Below, piece after piece: positions 12,122 through 22,874 of a DNA stretch of 64,000 nucleotides (the first letter of the stretch is position 1; every line of letters starts with the position of its first letter). This stretch comes from Apostichopus japonicus (Eukaryota; Echinodermata; Holothuroidea; Aspidochirotida; Stichopodidae). Under the pieces are notes generated by a model. The model was not told the origin of the DNA, ran no database searches, and was given only the letters and a program-made list of their open reading frames with translations. A program made the translations under genes and the position numbers. The stretch is from NCBI RefSeq assembly GCF_037975245.1, contig NC_092569.1, positions 21,666,001-21,730,000 on the forward strand, in the 5' to 3' direction.

Positions 12122-12298
12122 CCCCGGGTAAGAAAAAGAGGAGAGAAAAAAAAGAGAAGAAAAAAGAAAAAAAGAGGGGAAAAAAGAGGAGGAGGAGAGG
12201 AAGGAAGGGAAAAGAAAAAGAAGAAAGAGAGAAAAAGGAGAAAAGGAGGGAGTAAAAGAAAAACGCGAAGACACCGGGGAGAGGAAGAGGAACAGTGA
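12122..12298. repeat. purine-only tract
   Basis: About 170 bp of almost pure A and G on the + strand (GAGAAAAAAAAGAGAAG and similar). It opens frames on both strands (Lys/Arg/Glu-rich on +, Ser/Phe-rich on -) that are not credible proteins. It sits just inside the left end of the element at 12084. Confidence 0.85.
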
Positions 12299-12541
12299 CA
12301 TCATTACAGCGCTGAAGGGTAGCCAGTGACGGATCAATGATTTCGTAAAAGTGTGACTCACCCTACCCCTTACACCGACAACTCCATTTTTTGACGTTTC
12401 CATTTTCCTCTCTCACTAATGATCTATATATGTACTATATATGGTCTATCATAACGCGTGTGTAGAATTGTGCTATGAAACCAACTGTGGCTGGTCTCGA
12501 ACTCGACCGTGTCGTCGGGGAACATGACGCATTTTGGGATG

Positions 12542-12863
12542 GGGGCGATCGCCCGCCCCCCCCCATTCAGCATTTTTTTTAAATGATATCGCTAAGTAAT
12601 TTCAAAATAGAAAGTGCTTAGAGGCAACTTACAAGGCCTGGGAAGTGTCATTTCCAGCGATCTTGGAGACATTTTCGGCCAAAATTTGCTTGTACGCTTC
12701 GCGCTAACAAATGGTCTTGGGTAGTGCCATTTCCAGCGATCTGGGAGGCATTTTCGGCCAAAATTTTCTTGTACGCTTCGCGCCAACCTATGGTGGCGCT
12801 ACGCTTAGATAATTTGCCTACAGGCTTCGCCCCTCCCTTGGCAAATTCCTCGCTACGCGCCTG
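12542..12863 (-). mobile_element. hAT-like MITE, same family as 41681-41964
   Basis: Matches the reverse complement of the MITE at 41681-41964 along its length: AACTTACAAGGCCTGGGAAG, the GCCATTTCCAGCGATCTGGG module, GGTGGCGCTACGCTTAGATA, and the end CCTCGCTACGCGCCTG at 12863. One inner module (CCATTTCCAGCGATCT...TTGTACGCTTCGCGC) is duplicated in tandem. The left end merges into a G/C run near 12542 and is uncertain. No target duplication identified. Confidence 0.75.
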
Positions 12864-12969
12864 TTCGAATTTGTAACGCAAACAGCAGATATCACATCAT
12901 ATCAGTGAGCATGAAAATGGCGTTCCAGGATGAAAAACCTCAAAACTGTCCGACTTGCCTGAAAAAATA

Positions 12970-13110
12970 ACCAAAAATTTTCGCGCGCGAAGCGCGCGTT
13001 CAACGTGTTCATGTCAATATCATATTAGCAAGCATCGGTTATTACATCGCATGCCATCATGTACCGTACGGTCCGTTCAAATTGCGCAGTATTTCGCGGG
13101 ATGCTAATGT
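12970..13110. mobile_element. relic of the GC-armed palindromic element
   Basis: AAATTTTCGCGCGCGAAGCG followed by CGCGTTCAACGTGTTCATGT resembles one arm and loop of the palindrome at 1706-1957, including the ATCGGTTATTACATCGCATG loop-side sequence. The opposite arm is missing, so it is a truncated copy. Confidence 0.6.
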
Positions 13111-13218
13111 AAACAACGACATGTCTCATGTAGATGTATAAAAAGCATGGAGGTCCAATTATGTCAAAACTCTCTTTTACATTAGTAATGGCGAATTAGG
13201 GGCTGCACCCCCGCCGCG

Positions 13219-13599
13219 CAGTGGCGGAGCGTCCATACGGTCGGGGGTGGATGCCCCCCCCCCCCTGACGGACTCAAATGGACTGCTGGCGCCTTTTTCA
13301 GCTCTTTACCACTTTTTACTTATTCGTGATTATTGACTTTTTTATTGCGCTCTCATCTACTTATTGACATTTCTCACATTTTGTTGGCGTAATTTGGCGA
13401 TGACACCTTATTCTTCGTTTATCTGCAAATTAGCCAGGCCCGGAAAGGGTCATTTCCGGCGATCTAGGGAGTATCTTTATTCAAAAATTTTCTGTACGCT
13501 ACGCGCCAACCAGTGGTGGCGCTCCGCTTAGATAGTGTCGAAAGCGCTCCAACAGACCATTCTCGCCACTCCTGACCAATACCCCTAGCTCCGCCACTG
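13219..13599. mobile_element. hAT-like MITE, TSD CCGCCGCG
   Basis: Termini CAGTGGCGGAGC (13219) and GCTCCGCCACTG (to 13599) are exact inverted repeats of 12 bp, flanked by the exact 8-bp direct repeat CCGCCGCG (13211-13218 and 13600-13607). A second copy of the family lies at 57440-57794 with its own 8-bp duplication. There is no coding capacity. The 3' part carries the window-wide module CGGCGATCTAGGGAGT...CTACGCGCCAACC...GTGGCGCTCCGCTTAGATAG. Confidence 0.9.
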
Positions 13600-14882
13600 C
13601 CGCCGCGCCTCCTACGCCTATGTGTGTAGTGTTCGCTTTCGGAAATATCTGCTATTTTTTCATTTCCTTCAACCAAGTTTTATAATAGCCGTTATAAGAG
13701 GTTTTAATGTTTGTACACCAATAAATTAACTGTGTCTGAATTTTCGAAAATTTCTGACCAACATTCTGCATCACACTTCCCTCTACTCGTGCAATTTTGA
13801 CCGGTCTGTTAGGGGTTGAAGGAAGTTTTTCTATATTGGTTGTCCATAGATGAAATTTTGTACAACATTATGGGTATGTTTTCAAGTGAGTTTATTCACG
13901 AGAAATGTGAATTTTCAAATTCTGAACAAATATGGGGCTTAAAACCTTGAAAAGTGGGGCTGACGGGTATTGTGGGCCGCGACGTAGAATCACCTACAAA
14001 AGCAAAGACCCACAGGAGATGCCATCAGGTCGAACATGATGTGTGCCGGGTTGACAAACTTCAAAAAGGTTATGGATGGAAAAAAAAACTATTAGGAAAT
14101 ACCTGGTTCTCAGGCAAAAAGTGTACATCTGGTTGGTCATTTCAAGCCCGAGAAGTGCCGTTTCCGGTGATCTGGGGGGTTTCAAAACAAGAAATTTTCT
14201 TGTACGCTGCGCGCCAACCGATGGTGGCGCTCCGCTTAGATAGTAATTCGCGCCCCCCGGGTTTGAAAATCCTGGATACGCGCCTGATATAATACACGCA
14301 TGTAGGTGCGAGACGTCAGTTGTTATGTGCCCAGGTACTTTAATAATAATAATCAAAAAAAGGCACCGCGCGCAGAGCGTGTGTAGCGCCTAGCCGGCAC
14401 TCAACAATAAAGATCTACCATATCCGGCGAATACATGTAGCCTTAATTACTTAACCCCTACACCCCTATTCTTCCGTCCAGTCCAAGGGACTGGAGGTAG
14501 TGATATGAACATAGTAACTCATTACCATCTACCTGTATTTCTTACCTAATCCCTTGGAACCCCGGCATACAAACAACATGTGTGCAAGATTCAAAACACT
14601 TTCGAATGGTCTCCCCCCCCCCCCTGAACGAATTAAATGGGCAGATTTAGGATATTGGGAGAATGGGAGATAAATGACGGTGCAAGTGATAGATAGCAGG
14701 GTCCCAGGGAGTCCAGATTCCTTGACCTTAAATAGAAAATCGCGCATATGCATGTGATTTTTTTTAATAACTACTCTGAAAAGTGGGGGGGACAAATGAT
14801 ATGATATCCCCTCCACTTTTGAAAGTGGGGGGACATGTCCCCCCCCCCCCGTCCCCCACCTGTTGACGCCCATGTTAACAGG

Positions 14883-16276
14883 TTATCGGTCAATGTCAAC
14901 CTCTATGAATATTTCATCATTTGCAGCCCAGTATAAACTATATATTATAAAGTTAAGTTTTCAAATTGTCGAATATTAATGTGTAAAGCAAAAAGTGTTA
15001 AACTCAATGTATTATGCATTCCATTTACTATACAAATATTATATATCTGGTACCATGAATCTGTTTACTAGTATACTTTGCCTCACGGGCTTTTTTATAT
15101 TCAATGTTCAATGTCACACATTCATGACAATTCTTTGCTTTTATTTTATAAGATTATCTTATTTTATACTTGCGTTATACCAATCCATCGATGTGTCCGT
15201 TTTTGATATTAATCACTCGGTTTTAGTTTTCTTAATTCCTTAATCAACCGTATTGTTTTTACTTACGTGGCGTGGTATTACTCTCAAAGGTTAGAAATGT
15301 TCAATTTTTTTTTTTTTTTACTGTTTGGTCACTTTGGTCACGCTAGCCTTAATGCGTCATTACCCCATCACGTTAATACCTATGTGATCTTTGTACCCGA
15401 CGAAACGTAGCAAAATATTCGTTTTATTTTTCAATGAAAAGCAAGATACTTTCATTTGGTCTTATGTTATTTGAAGTAGAATATATACGTATGATTCGAG
15501 TCACAAAGTTCAAAGTTTTCCTTCACATGTCTTACTACATTGATTAAAAACTTCGACATATATCTATAAGTATTACCTTTTGGTTACTGGTATATCTTCA
15601 GAAATCCCCCATTATTTCACTTCCCGCCCTCCTCTACCCCAGCCCTCCTTCCAAACCCCTGATCCATCTCTTAGATTTAAATCCAGTGAAAATTTAGTCT
15701 TATTTCGTATGGGTAAGGTTTTATACGACCCGCGGTTTACTTTAGAGAAAAATATTTCCAAAGAAAAAAAAATGAAAGTGTAAAAAATTGAAAGGCGTTC
15801 CTTCAGTGATCTTCATACGTAGCCAATCGATGATCACGTCCATTGAATTGTGCACTGCACTACAGTGCATTTCTGGTTTTGCTAAGTGGTCATCACACGC
15901 ACACTTTCAATTCAAACAAAATATGATAATGAAATCTTTCATCGCTAAGTGGTTACAGTCATTATTTTCATCTTCGTATGTACTGCAGGGGATGATGTAT
16001 TGTACTCTATCGACAATTTGCGCCAAAATTGTACTCAAATTGCTGAGCACCTCAAACCCCATGCGGCACCGAACGGGATCTTGCTGTGTTTTTGTGTCTA
16101 AGTTGGGGAGGTGTTCCAAACTTTAAATAAAATAACTTGCGGTGGAGTAAAGAGTTTTGATGTCACGATCGAAGGTAATGTGTATGAGTGTGCGTGTGTA
16201 ATCAAAGAGTGTACCACGCTCTACTCAAGTCAGTAATTGCTTTTGTCATGTTTTCTCACAGTTGCAAATGCACACT
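14883..16276. other. non-coding between TE nest and receptor copy 3
   Basis: No recognisable gene. Contains a 14-T run near 15305. The open frames at 14995-15243 and 15788-16126 have no domain I recognise. The latter lies just downstream of the receptor pseudogene on the other strand and is most likely chance. Confidence 0.45.
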
Positions 16277-17453
16277 TTAACGCAATCCATTATTGTTGCA
16301 ACATAAAATAAAATATAGGAGAGGGTTGATGAAAGAGTTTAATGACAGCAAAAAAATGGCGGTGTTGTAATACGTTCCAAAAACGGGTACCCCAAACAAA
16401 GGCAAGCCGGTTGCCACTGTATAAGGCATCCAAGATATAGCAAACACAATGACATACGTTGCCAGTGTAAACGCTATCCCTTTGAGCTGCGTCAACATTC
16501 TGGTAGATATTTGCTTTCGATAACGTCATTTCCCGAGAAACCAAGAGATTTGACGTTCTCCTTATTGTTAGTCACATCATCTCTTTTGCCATGATGTTTC
16601 AATTCGGTTATCCCATCTAAAGTTTGTCTCAGTGATTCACTGATGGAAACAGTTTCAGTGTCGATCAGCTGTGCCACGGTAGTGCTTTGATCACAACATA
16701 ACTTATTAGTCCTCATATTAATATTGGTATGGTTTCGTAAAGACGTATCATGGACGTATTGTGTCATTTCTAGTAACTCCCAAATTCTTCTCACAAACTG
16801 CCAAACGAAAGCGAAGATAATCATAAGCAACGTAATAGTCAAGACACTAGGACCCAACGCATAACATATCAAATACACAAGACCTAGAGGGTTGACACCT
16901 GTATAGCAACGAAATTCCTGTGTTTCGAATCTGTAGACCGTTTGAGACGGTATAAATTGCGAATCACTCATATAAATAATAGACTCAAACGCGAGAGATA
17001 CAAATTTGGCTGTAAGATGAGCTTGTGAGTGTTGCCTGTTGTCTTCAAAAAGTATTTAAGTGGATTATGTACTAACTTATAACGGTCGTAGCTTAGCAGG
17101 ATTATGATTAAGCCAGACGTAGTTACCGAAAAGAGTCTTGACAGTGACTATGGGCCACAGACCACTTTTGGCAATTCTGGAGAGTTCAGAAATCCCCAAA
17201 GAAATGTCATTAGAAAAAGTGAAACTCCTACCGATATATCTGTGATTGCAAGATAGAAAGTATATATATTCACATTTACTTTTCGGACGAAACGTCGCTT
17301 TAGAATTATAGCGATATCGACGGCATTCGCCGAAAATGTGAGAACGCCTAGCACAGCAGTGACGAAAAGACTCACGGTCGAGACTGGAGTTGAGTTATCG
17401 GGGGATGAAGTTGACTCAGCGGTAGAAATGTTGTAATATGTGACCACTTCCAT
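16277..17453 (-). pseudogene. class A GPCR pseudogene, copy 3 (nearly full length)
   Basis: On the - strand from ATG at 17453: N-terminus rich in Ser/Thr with N-I-S and N-S-T sites, TM1 (VSLFVTAVLGVLTFSANAVD), TM2 (IYTFYLAITDISVGVSLFLM), then VVCGP with C3.25. An in-frame TAG follows (17148-17150) and TM3 continues in the same frame to LIIILLSYDRYKLV with a canonical DRY. The stop falls at position 3.28, where copy 1 has tryptophan. TM4 is spoiled by a frame change near 17010. The next frame (16971-16492) gives the loop-2 cysteine, TM5 and a long third intracellular loop. A further slip near 16500 leads to TM6 (VIVFAISWMPYTVA) and TM7 with NPLLY. One stop and two frame changes. It is the best-kept of the three copies. 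Confidence 0.88.
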
Positions 17454-17989
17454 CTTTATCGTCTTCTAAACAGTGTAAATAGTTAAATTTGATGTATCAA
17501 TATTTACTTTAGAAGCGAGACTGTCAAATTTGCCTCAATTATGTTTTTGCCCGCTAAATATAATAGCAATATATGAAAACGTATAGAAAGTAGAAATTCA
17601 GGCCGTATATAATACTTGTTTCTTTCGTGTCAAGTCAGTGGAAGCTAAATGCTATATTTGTCCACTTTCATCATTCTAAGGATTAAAATTGTAAACACAT
17701 GGAACCTGTACTGCAGACAGACTTTTCTTTTTATTCAATAATATGTATATATTTGCACAATAACAACATCAATGAAACAAACAATGAAATCATTTCACTC
17801 GTCAAACTGATGAAGTGAATGCCATTCTGCGTACGGTGTTTCACGCATTGTAAGAGCCCGAGTACCGTAGTAGTACTCGAGTACTCTAGCTTTTATTCTT
17901 TGTGTACAGTTTCATCACCAAGCGGCGAGTATAACATGAGACTAAACACAACTAAAGTTACAAACATGGTCAATTGTTTTTAATTCTTA
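17454..17989. other. non-coding upstream of receptor copy 3
   Basis: No feature recognised. It would contain any promoter of the - strand receptor copy. Confidence 0.4.
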
Positions 17990-18580
17990 TTATTTAAGTC
18001 ACAAAAGAGTACAATACGTCATATATCTCACGTAGCACCGCGTGAACATGCAAGCCCCCTCTTTAAGAAACTCAATTTATTGAAATTAGATGACATTATA
18101 AAAGTTAATATTGCAACATTTACATACAAGGCTTGGAATGGATCATTACCAATCAGTTTTCGAAATTTTATAAATAGCAACACAGATTTCCATAATCATA
18201 ATACCAGAACGGCTAGCAACGCACATTATAAATCATATAAAACACGCACTGGTATGGTTAGCCTCAGAAACCGTGCAACCATATGGAATTCACTGTCAAC
18301 ACCTTTAAAAACTAAGAAAACAAGCTCCAAATTTAGTAAATGTCTTACTAAAGAAATTATCATGTCTTATTAATTATGATTTAGCTGCATAGTCGCATAG
18401 CAGCATATACACATATTGAAGCGTAAACGTATTGTTATTAACAGTATTTCACTATTTTCTATCTTTTCTTCATGGGAGTCTTCTGTTTTGTTAAACCAGC
18501 ATAGGCTTTTCAGAAGACTTCCATTCACATTATTATATTTATGTGAAAAAATAAAAAAATAAATAATGAATGAATGAAAT
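17990..18580 (+). pseudogene. LINE 3' end: C-terminus of the RT polyprotein plus 3' UTR
   Basis: The frame up to 18373 reads H-V-A-P-R-E-H-A-S-P-L-F-K-K-L, then KLDDIIKVNIATFTYKAWNG and SLRNRATIWNSL. This matches the C-terminal tail that follows the RT domain in Jockey-like LINEs (P-L-F-K-K-L...K-L-D-D-I...Y-K...L-P). A 3' UTR of about 200 bp ends in a short A/T-rich, ATGA-type tail (AATAATGAATGAATGAA) near 18580. The copy is 5'-truncated, as usual for LINEs. The first satellite monomer starts within about 5 bp of its tail. Confidence 0.8.
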
Positions 18581-19144
18581 TAAAGCTGCCGTGGCGTATC
18601 GGTTGAGCACTGTACCTGTGGTGCGATAGGTATTTTGAGCTCCTGGGTTCGATCCCCGGTGCCGGCAGATTGCTTTTGCCGCGCTCCCATACGGTCGCTT
18701 GCTTGCAACAGGGCCTTAAAGTAAATAATATAACGAGCGTTATATAACAACAGTTGCCGTGGAGTATCGGTTGAGCATTGTACCTGCGGTGAGATAGGTA
18801 TTTTAAGCTCCTGGGTTCTATCCCCGGTGCCGGCAGATTGCTTTTGCCGCGCTCTCATACGGTCGCTTGCTTGCAACAGGGCCTTAAAGTAATTAATATA
18901 ACTAGCGTTATATATCAAGAGCTGCCGTGGCGTATCGGTTGAGCACTGTACCTGCGGTGCGGTGCGATAGGTATTTTGAGCTCCTGGGTTCTATCGCCGC
19001 TGCCGGCAGATTGCTTTTGCCGCGCTCTCATACGGTCGCTTGCCTGCAGCAGGGCCTTAAAATAATTAATATAACGAGCGTTATATATCAACAGCTGCCT
19101 TGGCGTATCGCTTGAGCACTATACCTGCGCTGCGATAGGTATAT

Positions 19145-22100
19145 TGAGCTCCTGGGTTTGGTCCCCGGTGCCGGTAGATTGCTTTTGCCGCGCTCTCATA
19201 CGGTCGCTTGCCTGCAGCAGGGCCTTAAAGTAATTAATATAACTAGCGTTATATATCAAGAGCTGCCGTGGCGTATCGGTTGAGCACTGTACCTGCGGTG
19301 CGATAGGTATTTTGAGCTCCTGGGTTCTATCGCCGCTGCCGGCAGATTGCTTTTGCCGCTCTCTCATACGGTCGCTTGCCTGCAGCAGGACCTTAAAATA
19401 ATTAATATAACGAGCTTTATATATCAACAGCTGCCTTGGCGTATCGCTTGAGCACTATACCTGCGCTGCGATAGGTATTTTGAGCTCCTGGGTTTGATAA
19501 CCGGTGCCGGCCGATTGCTTTTGCCGCGCCCTCATGCGGTCGCTTGCCTGCAATATAACGAGCGTTATTCAGCTGCCGTGGCGTATCGGTTGAGCACTGT
19601 ACCTGCGAAAGGTATTTTGAGCTCCTGGGTTCAATCCCCGATGCCGGCAGATTGCTTTTGCCGCACTTTCATACGATCGCTTGATTGCAACTTGGCCTTA
19701 AATTAATTAATATAACGAGCGTTATATACCAATAGCTGCCGTGGCCTATTAGTTGAGCACTGTACCAGCGGTGCGATAGGTATTTTGAGCTCCTAAGTTC
19801 GATCCCCGGTGCCAGCAGATTGCTTTTGCCGCGCTCTCATACGGTTGCTTGCTTGGAACAGTTGCCGCGCTCTCATACGGTCGCTTGCCTGCAACAGGGC
19901 CTTAAAGTAATAAATATAACCAGCGTTATATATCAACAACTGCCGTGCCGTATCGGTTGAGCACTGTACCTGCGCTGCGATAGGTATTTTGAGCTCCTGG
20001 GTTCGATCCCCGGTGCCGGCAGATTGCTTTTGCCGCGCTCTCATACGGTCGCTTGCTTGCAGCAGGGCCTTAAAATAATTTATATAACGAGCGTTATATA
20101 TCAACAGCTGCCTTGGCGTATCGCTTGAGCACTATACCTGCGCTGCAATAGGTATTTTGAGCTCCTGGGTTCGATCCCTGGTGCCGGCAGATTGCTTTTG
20201 CCGCGCTCTCATACGGTTGCTTGCCTGCAACAGGGCCTTAAAGTAATTATAATATAACGAGCGTTATATATCAACAGCTGACGTGGCGTATCGCTTGAGC
20301 ACTGTACCTGCGCTGCGATAGGTATTTTGAGCTCCTGGGTTCGATCCCCGGTGCCGGCCGATTGCTCTTGCCGCGCCCTCATACGGTCGCTTGCCTGCAA
20401 TATAACGAGCGTTATTATCAAGAGCTGCCGTGGCGTATCGGTTGAGCACTGTACCTGCGATAGGTATTTTGAGCTCCTGGGTTCAATCCCCGATGCCGGC
20501 AGATTGCTTTTGCCGCACTTTCATACGATCGCTTGATTGCAACAGGGTCTTAAATTAATTAATATAACGAGCGTTATATACCAATAGCTGCCGTGGCCTA
20601 TCGGTTGAGCACTGTACCAGCGCTGCGATAGGTATTTTGAGCTCCTAAGTTCGATCCCCGGTGCAGGCAGATTGCTTTTGCCGCGCTCTCATACGGTCGC
20701 TTGCTTGGAACAGTTGCCGCGCTCTCATACGGTCGCTTGCCTGCAACAGGGCCTTAAAGTAATAAATATAACCAGCGTTATATATCAACAACTGCCGTGC
20801 CGTATCGGTTGAGCACTGTACCTGCGGTGCGATAGGTATTTTGAGCTCCTGGGTTCGATCCCCGGTGCCGGCAGATTGCTTTTGCCGCGCTCTCATACGG
20901 TCGCTTGCCTGCAACAGGGCCTTAAAGTAATTAATATAACGAGAGTTATATATCAACAGTTGCCGTGGCGTATCGGTTGAGCACTGTACCTGCGCTGCGA
21001 TAGGTATTTTGAGCTCCTGGGTTCGATCCCCGGTGCCGGTAGATTGCTTTTGCCGCGCTCTCATACGGTCGCTTGCCTGCAGCAGGGCCTTAAAGTAATT
21101 AATATAACTAGCGTTATATATCAAGAGCTGCCGTGGCGTATCGGTTGAGCACTGTACCTGCGGTGCGATAGGTATTTTGAGCTCCTGGGTTCTATCGCCG
21201 CTGCCGGCAGATTGCTTTTGCCGCTCTCTCATACGGTCGCTTGCCTGCAGCAGGACCTTAAAATAATTAATATAACGAGCTTTATATATCAACAGCTGCC
21301 TTGGCGTATCGCTTGAGCACTATACCTGCGCTGCGATAGGTATTTTGAGCTCCTGGGTTTGATAACCGGTGCCGGCCGATTGCTTTTGCCGCGCCCTCAT
21401 GCGGTCGCTTGCCTGCAATATAACGAGCGTTATTCAGCTGCCGTGGCGTATCGGTTGAGCACTGTACCTGCGAAAGGTATTTTGAGCTCCTGGGTTCAAT
21501 CCCCGATGCCGGCAGATTGCTTTTGCCGCACTTTCATACGATCGCTTGATTGCAACTTGGCCTTAAATTAATTAATATAACGAGCGTTATATACCAATAG
21601 CTGCCGTGGCCTATTAGTTGAGCACTGTACCAGCGGTGCGATAGGTATTTTGAGCTCCTAAGTTCGATCCCCGGTGCCAGCAGATTGCTTTTGCCGCGCT
21701 CTCATACGGTTGCTTGCTTGGAACAGTTGCCGCGCTCTCATACGGTCGCTTGCCTGCAACAGGGCCTTAAAGTAATAAATATAACCAGCGTTATATATCA
21801 ACAACTGCCGTGCCGTATCGGTTGAGCACTGTACCTGCGCTGCGATAGGTATTTTGAGCTCCTGGGTTCGATCCCCGGTGCCGGCAGATTGCTTTTGCCG
21901 CGCTCTCATACGGTCGCTTGCTTGCAGCAGGGCCTTAAAATAATTTATATAACGAGCGTTATATATCAACAGCTGCCTTGGCGTATCGCTTGAGCACTAT
22001 ACCTGCGCTGCAATAGGTATTTTGAGCTCCTGGGTTCGATCCCTGGTGCCGGCAGATTGCTTTTGCCGCGCTCTCATACGGTTGCTTGCCTGCAACAGGG

Positions 22101-22874
22101 CCTTAAAGTAATTATAATATAACGAGCGTTATATATCAACAGCTGACGTGGCGTATCGCTTGAGCACTGTACCTGCGCTGCGATAGGTATTTTGAGCTCC
22201 TGGGTTCGATCCCCGGTGCCGGCCGATTGCTCTTGCCGCGCCCTCATACGGTCGCTTGCCTGCAATATAACGAGCGTTATTATCAAGAGCTGCCGTGGCG
22301 TATCGGTTGAGCACTGTACCTGCGATAGGTATTTTGAGCTCCTGGGTTCAATCCCCGATGCCGGCAGATTGCTTTTGCCGCACTTTCATACGATCGCTTG
22401 ATTGCAACAGGGTCTTAAATTAATTAATATAACGAGCGTTATATACCAATAGCTGCCGTGGCCTATCGGTTGAGCACTGTACCAGCGCTGCGATAGGTAT
22501 TTTGAGCTCCTAAGTTCGATCCCCGGTGCAGGCAGATTGCTTTTGCCGCGCTCTCATACGGTCGCTTGCTTGGAACAGTTGCCGCGCTCTCATACGGTCG
22601 CTTGCCTGCAACAGGGCCTTAAAGTAATAAATATAACCAGCGTTATATATCAACAACTGCCGTGCCGTATCGGTTGAGCACTGTACCTGCGGTGCGATAG
22701 GTATTTTGAGCTCCTGGGTTCGATCCCCGGTGCCGGCAGATTGCTTTTGCCGCGCTCTCATACGGTCGCTTGCCTGCAACAGGGCCTTAAAGTAATTAAT
22801 ATAACGAGAGTTATATATCAACAGTTGCCGTGGCGTATCGGTTGAGCACTGTACCTGCGCTGCGATAGGTATAT
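19145..22874 (+). repeat. 1,865-bp higher-order tandem duplication inside the satellite
   Basis: Block 19145-21009 is followed immediately by 21010-22874. Comparison by eye at many points (for example 19494/21359, 19793/21658, 20327/22192 and 20645/22510) shows no difference from about 19163 to 21009. Identity breaks only at the two edges. The unit is about 11 monomers. A duplication this exact is either very recent (unequal exchange) or an assembly artefact. Confidence 0.85.

Larger units (their letters stand above)
12084..14286. mobile_element. second-level element with CAGGTGCGTATCCAGG ends
   Basis: Left end CAGGTGCGTATCCAGGGGGG and right end AATCCTGGATACGCGCCTG are inverted repeats. Next to both is the word GCGCGCCCCCCGGG or its near match. 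The candidate target duplication is imperfect (TATATATA left, ATATAATA right), so the boundaries are less certain than those of its host. A module shared with other copies in the window (CTTGTACGCTGCGCGCCAAC then GATGGTGGCGCTCCGCTTAG) lies near its right end at about 14200-14245. Confidence 0.6.
11762..14874. mobile_element. outer hAT-like non-autonomous element (nest host), TSD TTAACAGG
   Basis: Ends CATGGGCGTCAGCAGG (from 11762) and CCTGTTGACGCCCATG (to 14874) form an imperfect terminal inverted repeat. They are flanked by the exact 8-bp direct repeat TTAACAGG at 11754-11761 and 14875-14882. An 8-bp duplication and CA...TG ends fit the hAT superfamily. The interior holds no transposase but does contain several other elements (12084-14286, 12542-12863, 13219-13599 and a hairpin relic near 12980) plus G/C homopolymers. 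The ends are well supported. Whether everything between them moved together or accumulated later is inference. Confidence 0.8.

Noticed and set aside
12023-12403. Ser/Phe-rich and Lys/Glu-rich open frames
   Set aside because: They come from a purine-only low-complexity tract inside a transposon nest.
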